From the NCBI RefSeq assembly GCF_001570745.1, contig NZ_BCSG01000003.1:1-64000 (forward strand): a DNA stretch of 64,000 bases, read 5' to 3'. The DNA comes from Alicyclobacillus mali NBRC 102425. GTDB taxonomy: Bacteria; Bacillota; Bacilli; Alicyclobacillales; Alicyclobacillaceae. Of the stretch, positions 32,904 to 42,716 are shown piece by piece. The notes below the pieces were generated by a model. It ran no database searches, was not told where the DNA came from, and was given only the letters and a program-made list of their open reading frames with translations. Made by a program: the position numbers and the translations under genes. Position 1 is the first letter of the stretch. Each line of letters starts with the position of its first letter.

Positions 32904-35252
32904 TCACATGCGCTCGACGTTCACCGCGCTCTGATACACCTTCTCGTGCTCAATTTCGGTCATTGCGCCGTGAATCCTCACCATCCCGCGCAGGCGGATG
33001 TCCTCCGACGACGCCCCCACCATGAACTCCATCTCACCCGGCTCCACGACATAGCGCATCTCCCGGTTGTAAAAGCCGAACTGGTGCGCTGAAACCCGGA
33101 ACCGAACCCGCGCCTTCTCACCTGGCGCGAGCGGCACCCGCGCGAACCCGCAGAGCACCTTCACCGGTCGCGTCACGTCCGCCGCCACGTCGCGCGCGTA
33201 CAGTTGCACCACCTCTTCCCCCGCACGCGCCCCGACGTTCTCGATGACGCACGCCACCTCGATCTCGCCGTGCACACCCAATTCGCTCGCAGACAGCGTC
33301 AGATCCCGGTACTCGAACGCCGTGTACGACAGCCCGTGCCCAAACGGATAGAGCGGCAGATTGCTCTCGTCCACATACGCGCCCTTCCAGTGCGACCGGC
33401 CGCCCGACGGCTTGTGCCCGTAGTAAATCGGCACTTGCCCCACGCTGCGCGGAATCGTGATGGGCAGTTTTCCTGACGGGTTCACGTCGCCAAAGAGGAC
33501 CGCGGCCACCGCCTCCGCGCCCTCCTCGCCCGGCAGCCACGCCTCGAGAACGGCGTTCGCTCGCTCCGCAATGTCCGGAATGGCGAGCGGCCGGCCGCTC
33601 ACGAGCACTACGACGGTCTTCGTGCCCGTCGCGAGTACGCGCCGCACAAGTTCCTCCTGCCGCCCGATGAGCGAAAGCGTGGCCCTGTCTCGCGATTCCC
33701 CAGTCGTGCACGCGTCCGTGAGCCCGGCGCGATCGCCCACCACCACAACCGCCACGTCCGACTGCGCCGCGAGTGCCACCGCCTCGTCAAGGTCTGCGTC
33801 CTCACCTTCGAGGACGTCGCACCCCTTCGCGTAAACGACCTGCGCCTCCGCTCCAACGCGATGGCCAATGGCCTCGAGGATGGTCCGCATGGGGATGAAC
33901 TCATCCACGTGCTTCACGCCGCTCGGAAGCGGGGTCTGAAACACGTTGTCCTCGGACTGCTCGAGGAGCGACTCGATGTGGCACGGGTAGGCGTAATCGC
34001 CCACCAGGTTCCGCGTCGTGTGCGCGTTCGGGCCGATCACGGCGATGGTGCCGCAGGGCGCGAGGGGCAGAAGCCCATCGTTTTTGAGGAGGACCATCGA
34101 CTTCTCCGCCGCCTCCCGGGCCACCCGGCGCTGCTCCGCGTTGTCGAAGACGGCGATGGCCGCGCCCTCGTCCACAAACGGGTGATCGAACAGGCCGAGC
34201 CGGAACTTCCACGTGAGCACCCGGCGGACGAGTTCGTCGATCTCGGCCGGGCTGACGAGCCCTCGTGCCACGGCCTCGATGAGCGGCTTGCCGTACACGT
34301 CGCGCGTCGGCAGCTCCACGTCCACCCCGGCGCGCACGGCGAGCGCCGCGGCCTCCGCCTTGTCCCGGGCCACCTGGTGATATTCGAACAGCTGATTCAC
34401 GGCGAAATAGTCCGACACCACGAGTCCCTGGAAGCCCCAGCGCCCGCGGAGCGTCTCGCGCAAAAGCCCCGGATTGTCGTGGCAGGGCACGCCATCGAGC
34501 TCGTGGTACCCCGGCATGATGGCGCCGAGCCCGGCCTCGCGTACTGCCGCCTCGAACGGGAACAGATACACCTCGCGCAGCTCGCGCTCCGGGATGTGCG
34601 CCGGCGCCCAGTTCATGCCGCCCTCGGACGCGCCATAGCCCACGAAATGTTTGCCCGTCGCCATCACGCCCTGGTTCAGGTCCTCTCCCTGCAGCCCGCG
34701 GACGTACGCGATGCCCATCTGCGCCACGAGGTACGGATCTTCGCCGAACGTCTCCTCCACTCGGCCCCAGCGCGGATCCCGAGCCACATCCAGGAGCGGC
34801 GCGAGCGCCTGGCGCGCCCCTACGGCCCGCATCTGATCGCGGATGATGGCGCCAATGCGGCGGGCGAGATCGACATCCCAAGTGCTTGCGATGCCGATGG
34901 TCTGCGGAAAGCAGGTGGCCCCCTTGGCCATGTAGCCGCTGCACGACTCCTCGTGGATCAGCGCGGGGATGCCGAGGCGCGTGTGATCGCGCAGGTAGCG
35001 CTGAATCTGGTTGGCGAGGCGGGCCACATCCGGCGGGTCGAGATTGGTGGCGCCACCGATGCGAGTGACCTGTCCGATGCCCTGCCCGAGCAGGGCTGTG
35101 GCTTTCTCGGCGGAGAATTCGAGATCATCCAGGACTTCGAACGCCCAGATGGACGTGAGCTGAGCGACCTTTTCTTCGAGCGTCATATCGGCTAGGAGCG
35201 CGTCGACGCGCGCATCAACCGACTGTGCGGGATCGAGATACACGGGTGTCAC
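32904..35252 (-). CDS. glycoside hydrolase family 3 beta-glycosidase
   Basis: 782 residues with the GH3 (alpha/beta)8 barrel, alpha/beta sandwich and C-terminal fibronectin-III-like domain. The nucleophile Asp lies in GLVVSDYFAV near residue 281; KHFVGYGASEGG binds substrate. No signal peptide is present, so it acts inside the cell on imported oligosaccharides. It may be a beta-xylosidase or beta-glucosidase. GTG 35252 follows GAGGAGG at six bases. It is the last gene of a sugar ABC operon. Confidence 0.9.
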   Translation of the reverse strand: MTPVYLDPAQSVDARVDALLADMTLEEKVAQLTSIWAFEVLDDLEFSAEKATALLGQGIGQVTRIGGATNLDPPDVARLANQIQRYLRDHTRLGIPALIHEESCSGYMAKGATCFPQTIGIASTWDVDLARRIGAIIRDQMRAVGARQALAPLLDVARDPRWGRVEETFGEDPYLVAQMGIAYVRGLQGEDLNQGVMATGKHFVGYGASEGGMNWAPAHIPERELREVYLFPFEAAVREAGLGAIMPGYHELDGVPCHDNPGLLRETLRGRWGFQGLVVSDYFAVNQLFEYHQVARDKAEAAALAVRAGVDVELPTRDVYGKPLIEAVARGLVSPAEIDELVRRVLTWKFRLGLFDHPFVDEGAAIAVFDNAEQRRVAREAAEKSMVLLKNDGLLPLAPCGTIAVIGPNAHTTRNLVGDYAYPCHIESLLEQSEDNVFQTPLPSGVKHVDEFIPMRTILEAIGHRVGAEAQVVYAKGCDVLEGEDADLDEAVALAAQSDVAVVVVGDRAGLTDACTTGESRDRATLSLIGRQEELVRRVLATGTKTVVVLVSGRPLAIPDIAERANAVLEAWLPGEEGAEAVAAVLFGDVNPSGKLPITIPRSVGQVPIYYGHKPSGGRSHWKGAYVDESNLPLYPFGHGLSYTAFEYRDLTLSASELGVHGEIEVACVIENVGARAGEEVVQLYARDVAADVTRPVKVLCGFARVPLAPGEKARVRFRVSAHQFGFYNREMRYVVEPGEMEFMVGASSEDIRLRGMVRIHGAMTEIEHEKVYQSAVNVERM

Positions 35253-35266
35253 GGGAAGCCTCCTCA

Positions 35267-36100
35267 CTACTTTCCGAATCCAGCCAGCATGCCTTGTCGC
35301 AAGTAACGGCCTCCAAAGATGTAGGCCAAGAATAGCGGTATGGCTGAGAAGACGACTGCGGCCATCGTAACTGGCACGTCCATCGTGTGCTCACCTTGGA
35401 ACTGGACAATTGCGAGAGGGAGCACCCGAACGCCCGCGCTCTGAGTGAGCACCAGCGGAAAAAGAAAGTTGTTCCATGACTGGACGAACTGGTATACCGC
35501 TACGGAGATCAAGGCTGGCCTAGCCAGTGGCGCCACGAGTCGAAACACGATTTGAAAGTCATTGGCACCTTCAATCCCCATGGCTTCGTACAATTCATTC
35601 GGGATGTCACGAACAAAGTTCACCAGGATCAGTGTGCTTAAGGGTAAGGCAAACGCCACCATGGGGAGTATCATCCCGAGTAGGGTGTCGTACAACCCCA
35701 ACTTCGTAATCAAGATGTAAACAGGAATAATCGCCGCTTGAACAGGTATCGCCAAACCCACAACGAACCAATTGAACACGGTTTGAACCGCTCGATTGCG
35801 AGTTCGAACGACCACATAGGACAGCAGCAACGAGAAAACGACGATCAACAACACTGTACACACCGATACAATCGCACTGTTGATGAATGATCTCAGAAAG
35901 CCTGATTGTATGACCTGCGCGTAGTTCTGAAAGGTTGGGTGAATCGGAGGAACCCAAGGATTCCCCAGCAAATACCCATTTTGCGAACGCAAGCTGGTCG
36001 TTAAGATATAAAATACTGGATAGCACCCAATTATCAGCCAAACAACCCCAAACAACGTGAACAGCAGATTTCCTACGGAGACGCGCCGAAAAGCTTTCAC
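35267..36100 (-). CDS. sugar ABC transporter permease (MalG-like)
   Basis: 277 residues with six membrane segments and the EAA loop EAMGIEGANDFQIVFRLVAP that contacts the ATPase. It is of CUT1 type (oligosaccharide uptake). It ends 14 bases before the GH3 start and follows the other permease closely. No ATPase gene is in the cluster; these systems often use a shared MsmX-type ATPase encoded elsewhere. Confidence 0.9.
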   Translation of the reverse strand: MKAFRRVSVGNLLFTLFGVVWLIIGCYPVFYILTTSLRSQNGYLLGNPWVPPIHPTFQNYAQVIQSGFLRSFINSAIVSVCTVLLIVVFSLLLSYVVVRTRNRAVQTVFNWFVVGLAIPVQAAIIPVYILITKLGLYDTLLGMILPMVAFALPLSTLILVNFVRDIPNELYEAMGIEGANDFQIVFRLVAPLARPALISVAVYQFVQSWNNFLFPLVLTQSAGVRVLPLAIVQFQGEHTMDVPVTMAAVVFSAIPLFLAYIFGGRYLRQGMLAGFGK

Positions 36101-36103
36101 GAG

Positions 36104-36997
36104 TCACGCCCCCTCCATCTGACTTTCCATTTTATTAAATCCCGTAAATTTCAGTGTGATAATGGACAACAGCAGCCCAAACACGGCCAGAACCACCGCA
36201 ATGACACTGCCCGCGCCGATGTTGAGATTGGTAAACGCTTGCTTGTACATGTCGATGGCTAAAACCTGCGTTGCGTCACCGGGCCCTCCGTTTGTCACGA
36301 CATAAATCAGATCGAAATAGGTCAAGGTGCCCGTCAGTATCAACACCGTTGTCGTGGTGATGGTGTACTTCAATTGGGGGAGCGTGATCGAAAAGAATGT
36401 CCGAAGTGGCCCCGCTCCGTCGATCATCGCAGCCTCGTACAGCGACCGAGGAATTTGTCGAACACCACTCTGATACAGCAGCGCATTGAAAGGTATATAC
36501 TGCCACGAAATAATACACGCGATCACGAATAGCGCAATGTGCGGGTTGCCCAACCAGTTCTCAAACCCGTTCCCAATCCCCAACGCTTTGAGCAGGTTGT
36601 CCATGAGACCGAACGTGGGGCTCAAAATGTACGACCAAGTTACACCGATAGCGACGGACGAAAACAACAAGGGAATGAAATACAATGCGCCGAATACGGC
36701 GCGGTGCCGCTGAGCACCAGCCGTGAAGACACCTATCACAAGCCCCAATGGGTTCTGGAGCACCCAGCACCAAAACATCAGCGCAATTGTGAGCCAGAAG
36801 GAGTGCCACAACTCCCCACTCGCAAGCATGGATTTCCAATTTTGAAGTCCGACCCACGTCGCAGAGCCAACACCGGACCAATTGAGGCCGGAATAATATA
36901 CGGCCACGCACATTGGTATGAGCGCGAAAGCAGCAAAAAAGATCACTGCCGGCAACATCATGAGCAGGCGCGACAAATTCATACGATCGGTAACCAA
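36104..36997 (-). CDS. sugar ABC transporter permease (MalF-like)
   Basis: About 297 residues, six segments, with the EAA loop EAAMIDGAGPLRTFFSITLP. It pairs with the MalG-like protein. The start is uncertain: TTG 36997 lies eight bases after GGGGG, while ATG 36982 has no clear site. It ends 3 bases upstream of the MalG-like start. Base composition is less GC-rich than its neighbours, as in the other transporter genes of this operon. Confidence 0.86.
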   Translation of the reverse strand: MVTDRMNLSRLLMMLPAVIFFAAFALIPMCVAVYYSGLNWSGVGSATWVGLQNWKSMLASGELWHSFWLTIALMFWCWVLQNPLGLVIGVFTAGAQRHRAVFGALYFIPLLFSSVAIGVTWSYILSPTFGLMDNLLKALGIGNGFENWLGNPHIALFVIACIISWQYIPFNALLYQSGVRQIPRSLYEAAMIDGAGPLRTFFSITLPQLKYTITTTTVLILTGTLTYFDLIYVVTNGGPGDATQVLAIDMYKQAFTNLNIGAGSVIAVVLAVFGLLLSIITLKFTGFNKMESQMEGA

Positions 36998-37079
36998 GCA
37001 CCCATCCCCCAAATCAGGACGAGCTCGGTCAAGCAGCCCAAGCTCGTCCAATTGTGATACACTCCTCAGGGCAGCCGGC

Positions 37080-38420
37080 TTATTTGGTCAAATAAGTGTT
37101 CATATCTGCCTCAAACTGTGCCACCGACATCTGGCCAACCATAAACTTTCCGAGATCGGTATCGAGCTCGTTGCCCTCGGCGGTCGGCAGCGCGGTATCC
37201 CATGATTGTTGGAAGTACGGAGCGTTCTTCGCCAGGTTGTAATAGAACGTCTCGTACGCCGCGTCTTTCTGCTTCTTTAATTGGTTTTTAATTCCCTTCA
37301 CTGCCGGAACGTAGCCAATTTGCAGCAGGTCTGCGACGTTTTTCGAATCGAGATTGTTGTCCTTTAAGAACTGAATGGCTCCCTTAATCTTTGCTGGTGA
37401 GTCGTAACTTGGAATCGAGTAGAAGCCACTCGGGTTGCCACACACATCATTCGGATTGCCCTTTCCTCCAGGAACCGAAGGGAACGGGAACCAGCCCAAA
37501 TTCTTCAGGAAGGCGCTGTCGTCAGATGCTATGGTTCCGTAGCCCCAGCTTCCCATCAGCCACATTGCAGCCTTGCCGCTGTACAAAAGAGCCGCGTCCG
37601 AACCGTTATTGGAACCGATGGAGCTAAAGCCTGGTTCAAAAGCCCCCATGTTCGCCAGCTGTTTCATCATGTTCAGAGCCTTCGTGATCACCGGGTTGGA
37701 CCATGCGTTCGGTTTGCCCGCCATGACGTTATCAAACGGCTGTTGCCCGCCAAGCCGGTCAACCAGATATTCAAAGTACATCAGATCTGGCCAGTTGTCT
37801 TGACCACCCAGGGAAATCGGAATGATCCCCTTGCTTTTGAAGAACTGAATATCGCTCAGCAGTTGATCCCATGTTTTAGGCGGGGTGAGATGGTACTGAG
37901 CGAACAGCTGCTTATTGTAGAAAAAGTTCACCGGTTGCAGATTGCCGTAAGGAACGCCGTACACATGCCCATTGAACGTAATGGATTTCATCACAGAAGG
38001 AAGATATCGATTTGCCCAAGACGGATCGGCTTTCAAGTACGGCGTCAGATCAAGCACATCTCCGGCCTTAACGAACGTATAGAGTCGACCGCCGCCCCAG
38101 TTACTGAACACGTCCGCTGCTTGATGCGCACCCATCGCAATTTGCAGCTTCTGAAGGTACGGCGTTGACTCAAAGTACTCTCCGGTCATGTGGTATCCAG
38201 GATGCGTTGCATTGAAGCGAGCTATCGCCTTGTTGTCTACCTGCTCAGCCAAACCGGAATCGACGTTCCAAAGCGTCAACTGCACTTGCTTCGCGCTCGC
38301 CGAGCCCGTGGAGGACACTTGATTCGAGTTGGACTGCGATTCTGTGCCACAGGCCGTCACAGCGATGGTTGCCACAGCCGCCAAACCGACCGCTGCGATC
38401 TTACGAGCATCCTTAGCCAT
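37080..38420 (-). CDS. sugar ABC transporter substrate-binding lipoprotein
   Basis: 446 residues: signal with lipobox VTACG, Ser-rich linker, and a family 1 solute-binding fold (LTLWNVDSGLAEQVDNKAI; GVPYGNLQPVNFFYNKQLF). ATG 38420 follows GAGGGGG. It is the first gene of the operon binding protein, MalF, MalG, GH3. The promoter upstream carries a LacI-type palindrome. The likely ligand is a beta-linked oligosaccharide that GH3 then cleaves. Confidence 0.9.
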   Translation of the reverse strand: MAKDARKIAAVGLAAVATIAVTACGTESQSNSNQVSSTGSASAKQVQLTLWNVDSGLAEQVDNKAIARFNATHPGYHMTGEYFESTPYLQKLQIAMGAHQAADVFSNWGGGRLYTFVKAGDVLDLTPYLKADPSWANRYLPSVMKSITFNGHVYGVPYGNLQPVNFFYNKQLFAQYHLTPPKTWDQLLSDIQFFKSKGIIPISLGGQDNWPDLMYFEYLVDRLGGQQPFDNVMAGKPNAWSNPVITKALNMMKQLANMGAFEPGFSSIGSNNGSDAALLYSGKAAMWLMGSWGYGTIASDDSAFLKNLGWFPFPSVPGGKGNPNDVCGNPSGFYSIPSYDSPAKIKGAIQFLKDNNLDSKNVADLLQIGYVPAVKGIKNQLKKQKDAAYETFYYNLAKNAPYFQQSWDTALPTAEGNELDTDLGKFMVGQMSVAQFEADMNTYLTK

Positions 38421-38474
38421 GGAAAGTACCCCCTCTTTGCACCTTAATTTGTTCATCAAACAAATACACCATGC

Positions 38475-38503
38475 ATTATAGCCCTCCAAAATCGATTTTG
38501 CAA
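38475..38503 (-). promoter_or_regulatory. sugar operon promoter with LacI-type operator
   Basis: On the minus strand TTGCAA, 17 bases, TATAAT (38480-38475). The perfect palindrome CAAAATCGATTTTG at 38487-38500 overlaps the -35 and the spacer, so a bound repressor would block polymerase. The LacI-family gene just upstream is the likely ligand-sensing partner. Confidence 0.75.
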
Positions 38504-38711
38504 TCGCTTTCTACGCGTTTTGTCCATGGATAATCAGCGTGTTAATGAAGAATCGCCCAATTAAGGGGCCGGCGGAACCTCGGCCTGTACTTGCTCGTGC
38601 AGACGCTTTCATCGTGTGCGCTCGACAGCTGCAGTCTCCATTCGTGAGGGATGCTTCAAAACTTCAAACCCTTTCTGGATCTCTGTGATCGGATAGATGA
38701 ATACGAAACCG

Positions 38712-39731
38712 TCATACGTGCATGTTTCTTACTGAGTCTCGCTGCATCAGCTCAGGAATTAGATGTTTGTCGCCACCATGCGCCGCCGGCTCGCGTGCAA
38801 TCATGCTGAGAATCAGTCTGGCGGCCCTTCTTCCCAGTTCAAACCATGGTTGCCTTACCGTCGTAAGTGCAGGACAGATAGCATACGCAACTGCAATATC
38901 ATCGTATCCGACAATGGACACGTCCTCTGGGACACGTATACCTCGCACTACAGCTTCCCTTAGAGCGCCAATTGCCATGTAGTCGTTGAAGCAAAAGACA
39001 ACCGAGGGAAGACGATTGGCCCTCAGTATTCTCCGCATTGCATTTTGGCCTCCATCGACATCAAACAGGCCGTCTGCAATCCACTCGTCGCAAATCTCTA
39101 TATCGAGTTCCTCACAGCACGCTCGCACCGCATGTAGACGTTGCATACTGTCCAAATGACGAGAAGGGCCTTGAATCAACCCAAGTTTACGATGTCCTTG
39201 AGCCCACACGTGCTGCACAAGTTGCCTCACCCCTGACACGTGATCCACATATACGCAGTTCTCAACTCGACACAATGGATCTTTCTGCAAGTAAACGACA
39301 GGAAAGTCCTTTGGGATGTTGTCATGAAGGTATTGCGTCACGCCCTCGAATTGAGGCAATACCAGCAACCCATCAACGGACTGTTCAAGCGCCTTTCTGG
39401 AGAGCACGTCGAGCTTGTCTGGCGTCACGATGTCAAACTGAACCGAGTAACCTTCCGGCTCCAAAACTTGACATGCGCCAGCAGTCACGTGAAAAGCATA
39501 GTCCACAAATCGGAGATGCAAATCGACATTGATCAAATAGATACCGATGGAGAAGACTTTACCCGCGCGCAAACTTCGAGCACTCATTTTGGGGTGATAA
39601 TTTAATTGCTTGACGGCCTCGAAAATTCGCTTGCGGGTCTTCTCACTTACGGGCCGCGTCCCATTGAGAGCCCAGGATACGGTAGCCGGAGATACACCGG
39701 CTAACTTCGCAATGTCTTTTACAGTTGCCAA
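38712..39731 (-). CDS. LacI-family regulator of the sugar operon
   Basis: 339 residues, starting with the LacI DNA-binding domain (TVKDIAKLAGVSPATVSWALN) and followed by a type-1 periplasmic-binding-like effector domain. It lies 291 bases upstream of the binding-protein gene on the same strand. A palindrome in that gap and a similar site at 39865-39879 upstream of its own gene are probable operators. The cluster thus has two regulators of different families (LacI and ROK). Confidence 0.9.
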   Translation of the reverse strand: MATVKDIAKLAGVSPATVSWALNGTRPVSEKTRKRIFEAVKQLNYHPKMSARSLRAGKVFSIGIYLINVDLHLRFVDYAFHVTAGACQVLEPEGYSVQFDIVTPDKLDVLSRKALEQSVDGLLVLPQFEGVTQYLHDNIPKDFPVVYLQKDPLCRVENCVYVDHVSGVRQLVQHVWAQGHRKLGLIQGPSRHLDSMQRLHAVRACCEELDIEICDEWIADGLFDVDGGQNAMRRILRANRLPSVVFCFNDYMAIGALREAVVRGIRVPEDVSIVGYDDIAVAYAICPALTTVRQPWFELGRRAARLILSMIAREPAAHGGDKHLIPELMQRDSVRNMHV

Positions 39732-39864
39732 TCGTTCGACCTCCCAGTTTCAATAAGCCCCTACACAAATGCAACTTGCATAAAACTATATTCCAACACC
39801 ACATTTGCCCTCTTCGTCGAAGCCTCGTACGTCGTTCAAGCCATACACTTTGATCACCAAATTA

Positions 39865-39879
39865 CTAAAACGATTTTGG
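39865..39879. promoter_or_regulatory. possible second LacI operator
   Basis: CTAAAACGATTTTGG resembles the palindrome in front of the binding-protein gene. It sits 134 bases upstream of the LacI gene and could mediate autoregulation. Confidence 0.35.
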
Positions 39880-39984
39880 TACCGCAAGATGCCGCAAGAG
39901 GATTTTTCGGCTCATCTCCCCCACCCGTGAACTCTTCCCGCCTCTCACCGGTCCATGCCCACGGTGATGGAAAGGAGTGATCGC

Positions 39985-40629
39985 GTGATTCACGCGGCGC
40001 TGTTAAACCCGTTCGACGTACACCTGTACCACCTCATCAATGGCCTGGCGGGCAAGAACAAGCTACTGGACGACGTCATGATCTTCTTCGCGAAGGACGC
40101 GCTCGAGCTGTATGCGGCGCTGTTCATCGCGTATTGGTTTGCCCTGCCGAAAGACGACCTCCGGAGCCGCAACCAACTCGCGGTGGCGGGTTTTTCCGGC
40201 GTGCTCGCCCTCGTGTTGAACGTCGTCATCTCGCACTTTATCTGGTTTCGGCCGCGCCCGTTCGTGGTGTTTCCGAAGGGCACGTACACCCAGCTCATCC
40301 CGCATCCCGCCGACGCGTCGTTTCCGAGCGATCACAGTGCCGGATCGTGGGGATTTGCTGGAGGCTCGTGGGGACGCACCCCGAGGTGGATTTGGCTGCC
40401 CTTCACGGCCATCGCGGTGCTGGTGATGATCGCGCGGGTGTTCGTGGGCGTGCATTATCCGACCGACGTAATGGGCGGAATGGCCGTGGGCCTCGTGGCG
40501 AGCGCGGTGGTGCGCCCGCTGGCATCGCGGATCATGCCCCTAACGCGGCTCGTGGCAAGGCCGTTCGGCTACGGAAAGGCTACGAAAGAAGCACAGCGCG
40601 CCGGAGGAACCTCGCGCTTGAAAGGCTGA
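39985..40629 (+). CDS. PAP2-family phosphatase, probably undecaprenyl-diphosphatase
   Basis: 214 residues with six membrane segments and the three phosphatase motifs: FRPRP, PSDHSAG and HYPTDVMGG. The layout and length match BcrC-type undecaprenyl pyrophosphatases, which recycle the wall lipid carrier. GTG 39985 follows AAAGGAG at seven bases; the upstream ATG at 39955 has no site. A terminator follows. Confidence 0.85.
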   Translation: MIHAALLNPFDVHLYHLINGLAGKNKLLDDVMIFFAKDALELYAALFIAYWFALPKDDLRSRNQLAVAGFSGVLALVLNVVISHFIWFRPRPFVVFPKGTYTQLIPHPADASFPSDHSAGSWGFAGGSWGRTPRWIWLPFTAIAVLVMIARVFVGVHYPTDVMGGMAVGLVASAVVRPLASRIMPLTRLVARPFGYGKATKEAQRAGGTSRLKG

Positions 40630-40695
40630 CAAACAGAACACCCCGCCCATTCGAGACCTTCAAGGCCCCCTCCCGTTCACACAGTGACTTAAAAG

Positions 40696-40721
40696 GCCCT
40701 TCCGGACTGTGCCGGAAGGGC
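40696..40721. terminator. intrinsic terminator, possibly bidirectional
   Basis: A 10-bp stem (GCCCTTCCGG with CCGGAAGGGC), TCTTT on the plus strand and TTTTAAG on the minus strand. It separates two convergent genes. Confidence 0.8.
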
Positions 40722-40739
40722 TCTTTCGCGTGTGGAGAT

Positions 40740-41594
40740 TTACGTGGGGGCCCGATTGGCTCTGCGGCGATGGCGCCAACGCCACAGCCACTCGGCGGTC
40801 ACGCCGACGCCAGCGAGCCACAGGACCAGAAACAGAATCTGACCAATGATGGGAATGCTCGAAAACGCGACGATGAAACTCACGCCGGCGAGCGCCGCCT
40901 TCCACACTTCTCGCGCGCGATCCCGCCCGACAATCATCCGGCCAATCCAGACCGATACGACGGCGAGGCCGACGACGGCGCCTATGGCGTATAGCGCCAG
41001 GCAGAGCGCCGCCACCGGAATGCCGACGAGTGTCGCCGCGAGAAGTCCCGCGAGCGCAAGCACAGCCAGGGTGACAAACACGCCGCTCAGGCCAGCCCGG
41101 CGCGCGGACTTCTCGAGTTCGGCGAGAGGCACCTCGATGCTCTCGCGCAAGGCTGCCGCGATGACGGTGAGCAGGGCGGTAAGGACGATCCCGACCGCGA
41201 GGAGGCCCATCCACGCCACCAGCGCGCCGAGGCCCGCGACAATGGCGCCGCTCCAGAACGGGTTTCCGAGCGTCGCGTGGAGCAGCTTGTGCACCGTCGC
41301 ACCGGGCAACGTGCGGACCTCACCGCCGAGATCGATGACGGTGTCCACGCGGGCGGTGGGGAGAAGATCCACGTTGCCATTCACGACCAGGACGTGATCG
41401 GCCGTCCCGCCGATGGTCAGGTCGTGGCCGACGACGACGATGTCCCCGACCGACTGACCCGGCAACACGTCGGTCGCGCTCGTTCGGATGAGCCCCTGAT
41501 TCGAGACGACGGACGCCTGCGCGACGGCGGGCGCGGTGGCGAACAGCATGAGACCGCCGATGGCCGCGGCCAGACTTCGCTTCGCCCACCTCAT
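40740..41594 (-). CDS. secreted/membrane protein with bactofilin-like segment
   Basis: 284 residues: a signal peptide (LAAAIGGLMLFATAPAVAQA), a short repeat-like beta region (GDIVVVGHDLTIGGTADHVL, then VVNGNVDLLPTARVDTV) resembling polymer-forming domains, and about six hydrophobic segments. It is the third gene of the sigma/anti-sigma operon, starting in a 4-base ATGA overlap. It is likely an envelope-stress output or sensor protein. Not recognised more precisely. Confidence 0.7.
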   Translation of the reverse strand: MRWAKRSLAAAIGGLMLFATAPAVAQASVVSNQGLIRTSATDVLPGQSVGDIVVVGHDLTIGGTADHVLVVNGNVDLLPTARVDTVIDLGGEVRTLPGATVHKLLHATLGNPFWSGAIVAGLGALVAWMGLLAVGIVLTALLTVIAAALRESIEVPLAELEKSARRAGLSGVFVTLAVLALAGLLAATLVGIPVAALCLALYAIGAVVGLAVVSVWIGRMIVGRDRAREVWKAALAGVSFIVAFSSIPIIGQILFLVLWLAGVGVTAEWLWRWRHRRRANRAPT

Positions 41595-42100
41595 CGCCAG
41601 ACGACCTCGCTTCTCGTCCAATGGAGCGCCCGCCGCAGACAGGTAAGCGAGAGCACGAGGATGATGAGGCTCAGGGCGCCCAGCACCACGAGCCACTCCG
41701 CGTGCACGGACCAGGGCAGCGCAAACAGCGCGCGAACCACGGCCAGGGCAAAATGAAACAGAATCGCCGCGGCAGACGCGGCAGGCAGGCTGACAGCGGC
41801 GAGGACGAGCGCCACCCCAAGCGCCAGGCTCGCGAAGTACACGTAGGCGAGTCGGCGCGACTGCACCTCTTGGCGCGACAGCCCGAGGGCGTTCAGGACG
41901 CGCATCGGCATGTCGGCCGGCGCCGCGAGCGTTCGCGCCCACGACAAGAGCGCGCGATCGTCGTTTTGCATGGCGTCGACAAGCTCTCGGCAATGCGCGC
42001 ATGCCGCGAGGTGCGCCTCCACGCGAGCCTTGTCGTCTTTCGCGAGCTCGCCGTCCAGGTACGCGGACAACATGGGCTCCATGAACTCACACGATTGCAT
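41591..42100 (-). CDS. anti-sigma factor with zinc-finger domain
   Basis: 169 residues: an N-terminal zf-HC2/ZAS domain with HLAACAHC (H-x3-C-x2-C) near residues 30-37 that binds an ECF sigma factor, then three hydrophobic segments. It would hold the sigma factor at the membrane until a signal releases it. It begins with TGATG, overlapping the sigma stop by one base. Confidence 0.85.
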   Translation of the reverse strand: MQSCEFMEPMLSAYLDGELAKDDKARVEAHLAACAHCRELVDAMQNDDRALLSWARTLAAPADMPMRVLNALGLSRQEVQSRRLAYVYFASLALGVALVLAAVSLPAASAAAILFHFALAVVRALFALPWSVHAEWLVVLGALSLIILVLSLTCLRRALHWTRSEVVWR

Positions 42101-42633
42101 CAGCTATCACCCCTCTCGCCGCTGAGATACGTGCGCAGCTGCATGCGCGCATGGTGTAGGCGGGATCGCACCGTGCCAATGGGAATATCGAGCACCTGCG
42201 CGATCTCGTCGTACTCAAGGCCTTGCACCGCCCGCAGGACAATCACGGTGCGGTGCTCGGGACTGAGCTTGGCCAGTGCGCGCTCAAGGTCAATCCGGAG
42301 CGAGGCGGCGTCCTCACCTCCGTCGACGGAACCGTGGATCTCCTCGGTGGGATCCTGCGCACGCCGCGCTTTAGCCTGCACCATGTCGAGCGAGATGCGG
42401 ACCGCGATGCGCGCGAGCCACGTCGGAAACGTGCGGTCCTCGCGAAGCCGCCCGAGCGAGCGAAACGCGCGGATGAACGCCTCCTGCGTTGCGTCTTCGG
42501 CGTCCGCGACATTCTGCAGAATGCCGTAGGCAGTTCGATATACAAAGGACTGATAATTGCGCACGATGGTTTCGATGGCCTGCGGATCACCGTGCCGGGC
42601 TCGGCGTATGAGTTCGAGGTCCGCTTGTTCCAA
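42100..42633 (-). CDS. ECF sigma factor (SigW-like)
   Basis: 177 residues with regions 2 and 4 only: DAEDATQEAFIRAFRSLGRL in region 2 and EYDEIAQVLDIPIGTVRSRLHHAR as the region 4 helix-turn-helix. TTG 42633 is chosen because GGAGGTGA lies six bases upstream; in-frame codons further upstream lack a site. It is coupled to its anti-sigma factor. A matching ECF promoter lies upstream. Confidence 0.9.
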   Translation of the reverse strand: MEQADLELIRRARHGDPQAIETIVRNYQSFVYRTAYGILQNVADAEDATQEAFIRAFRSLGRLREDRTFPTWLARIAVRISLDMVQAKARRAQDPTEEIHGSVDGGEDAASLRIDLERALAKLSPEHRTVIVLRAVQGLEYDEIAQVLDIPIGTVRSRLHHARMQLRTYLSGERGDS

Positions 42634-42716
42634 ACGGGCATCACCTCCATCGGCGAGCGTCGGTCCGCTCCCAAGCCGGACGCACCATCGGCGCGGCCGC
42701 ATTGATCCTGTCAAGA

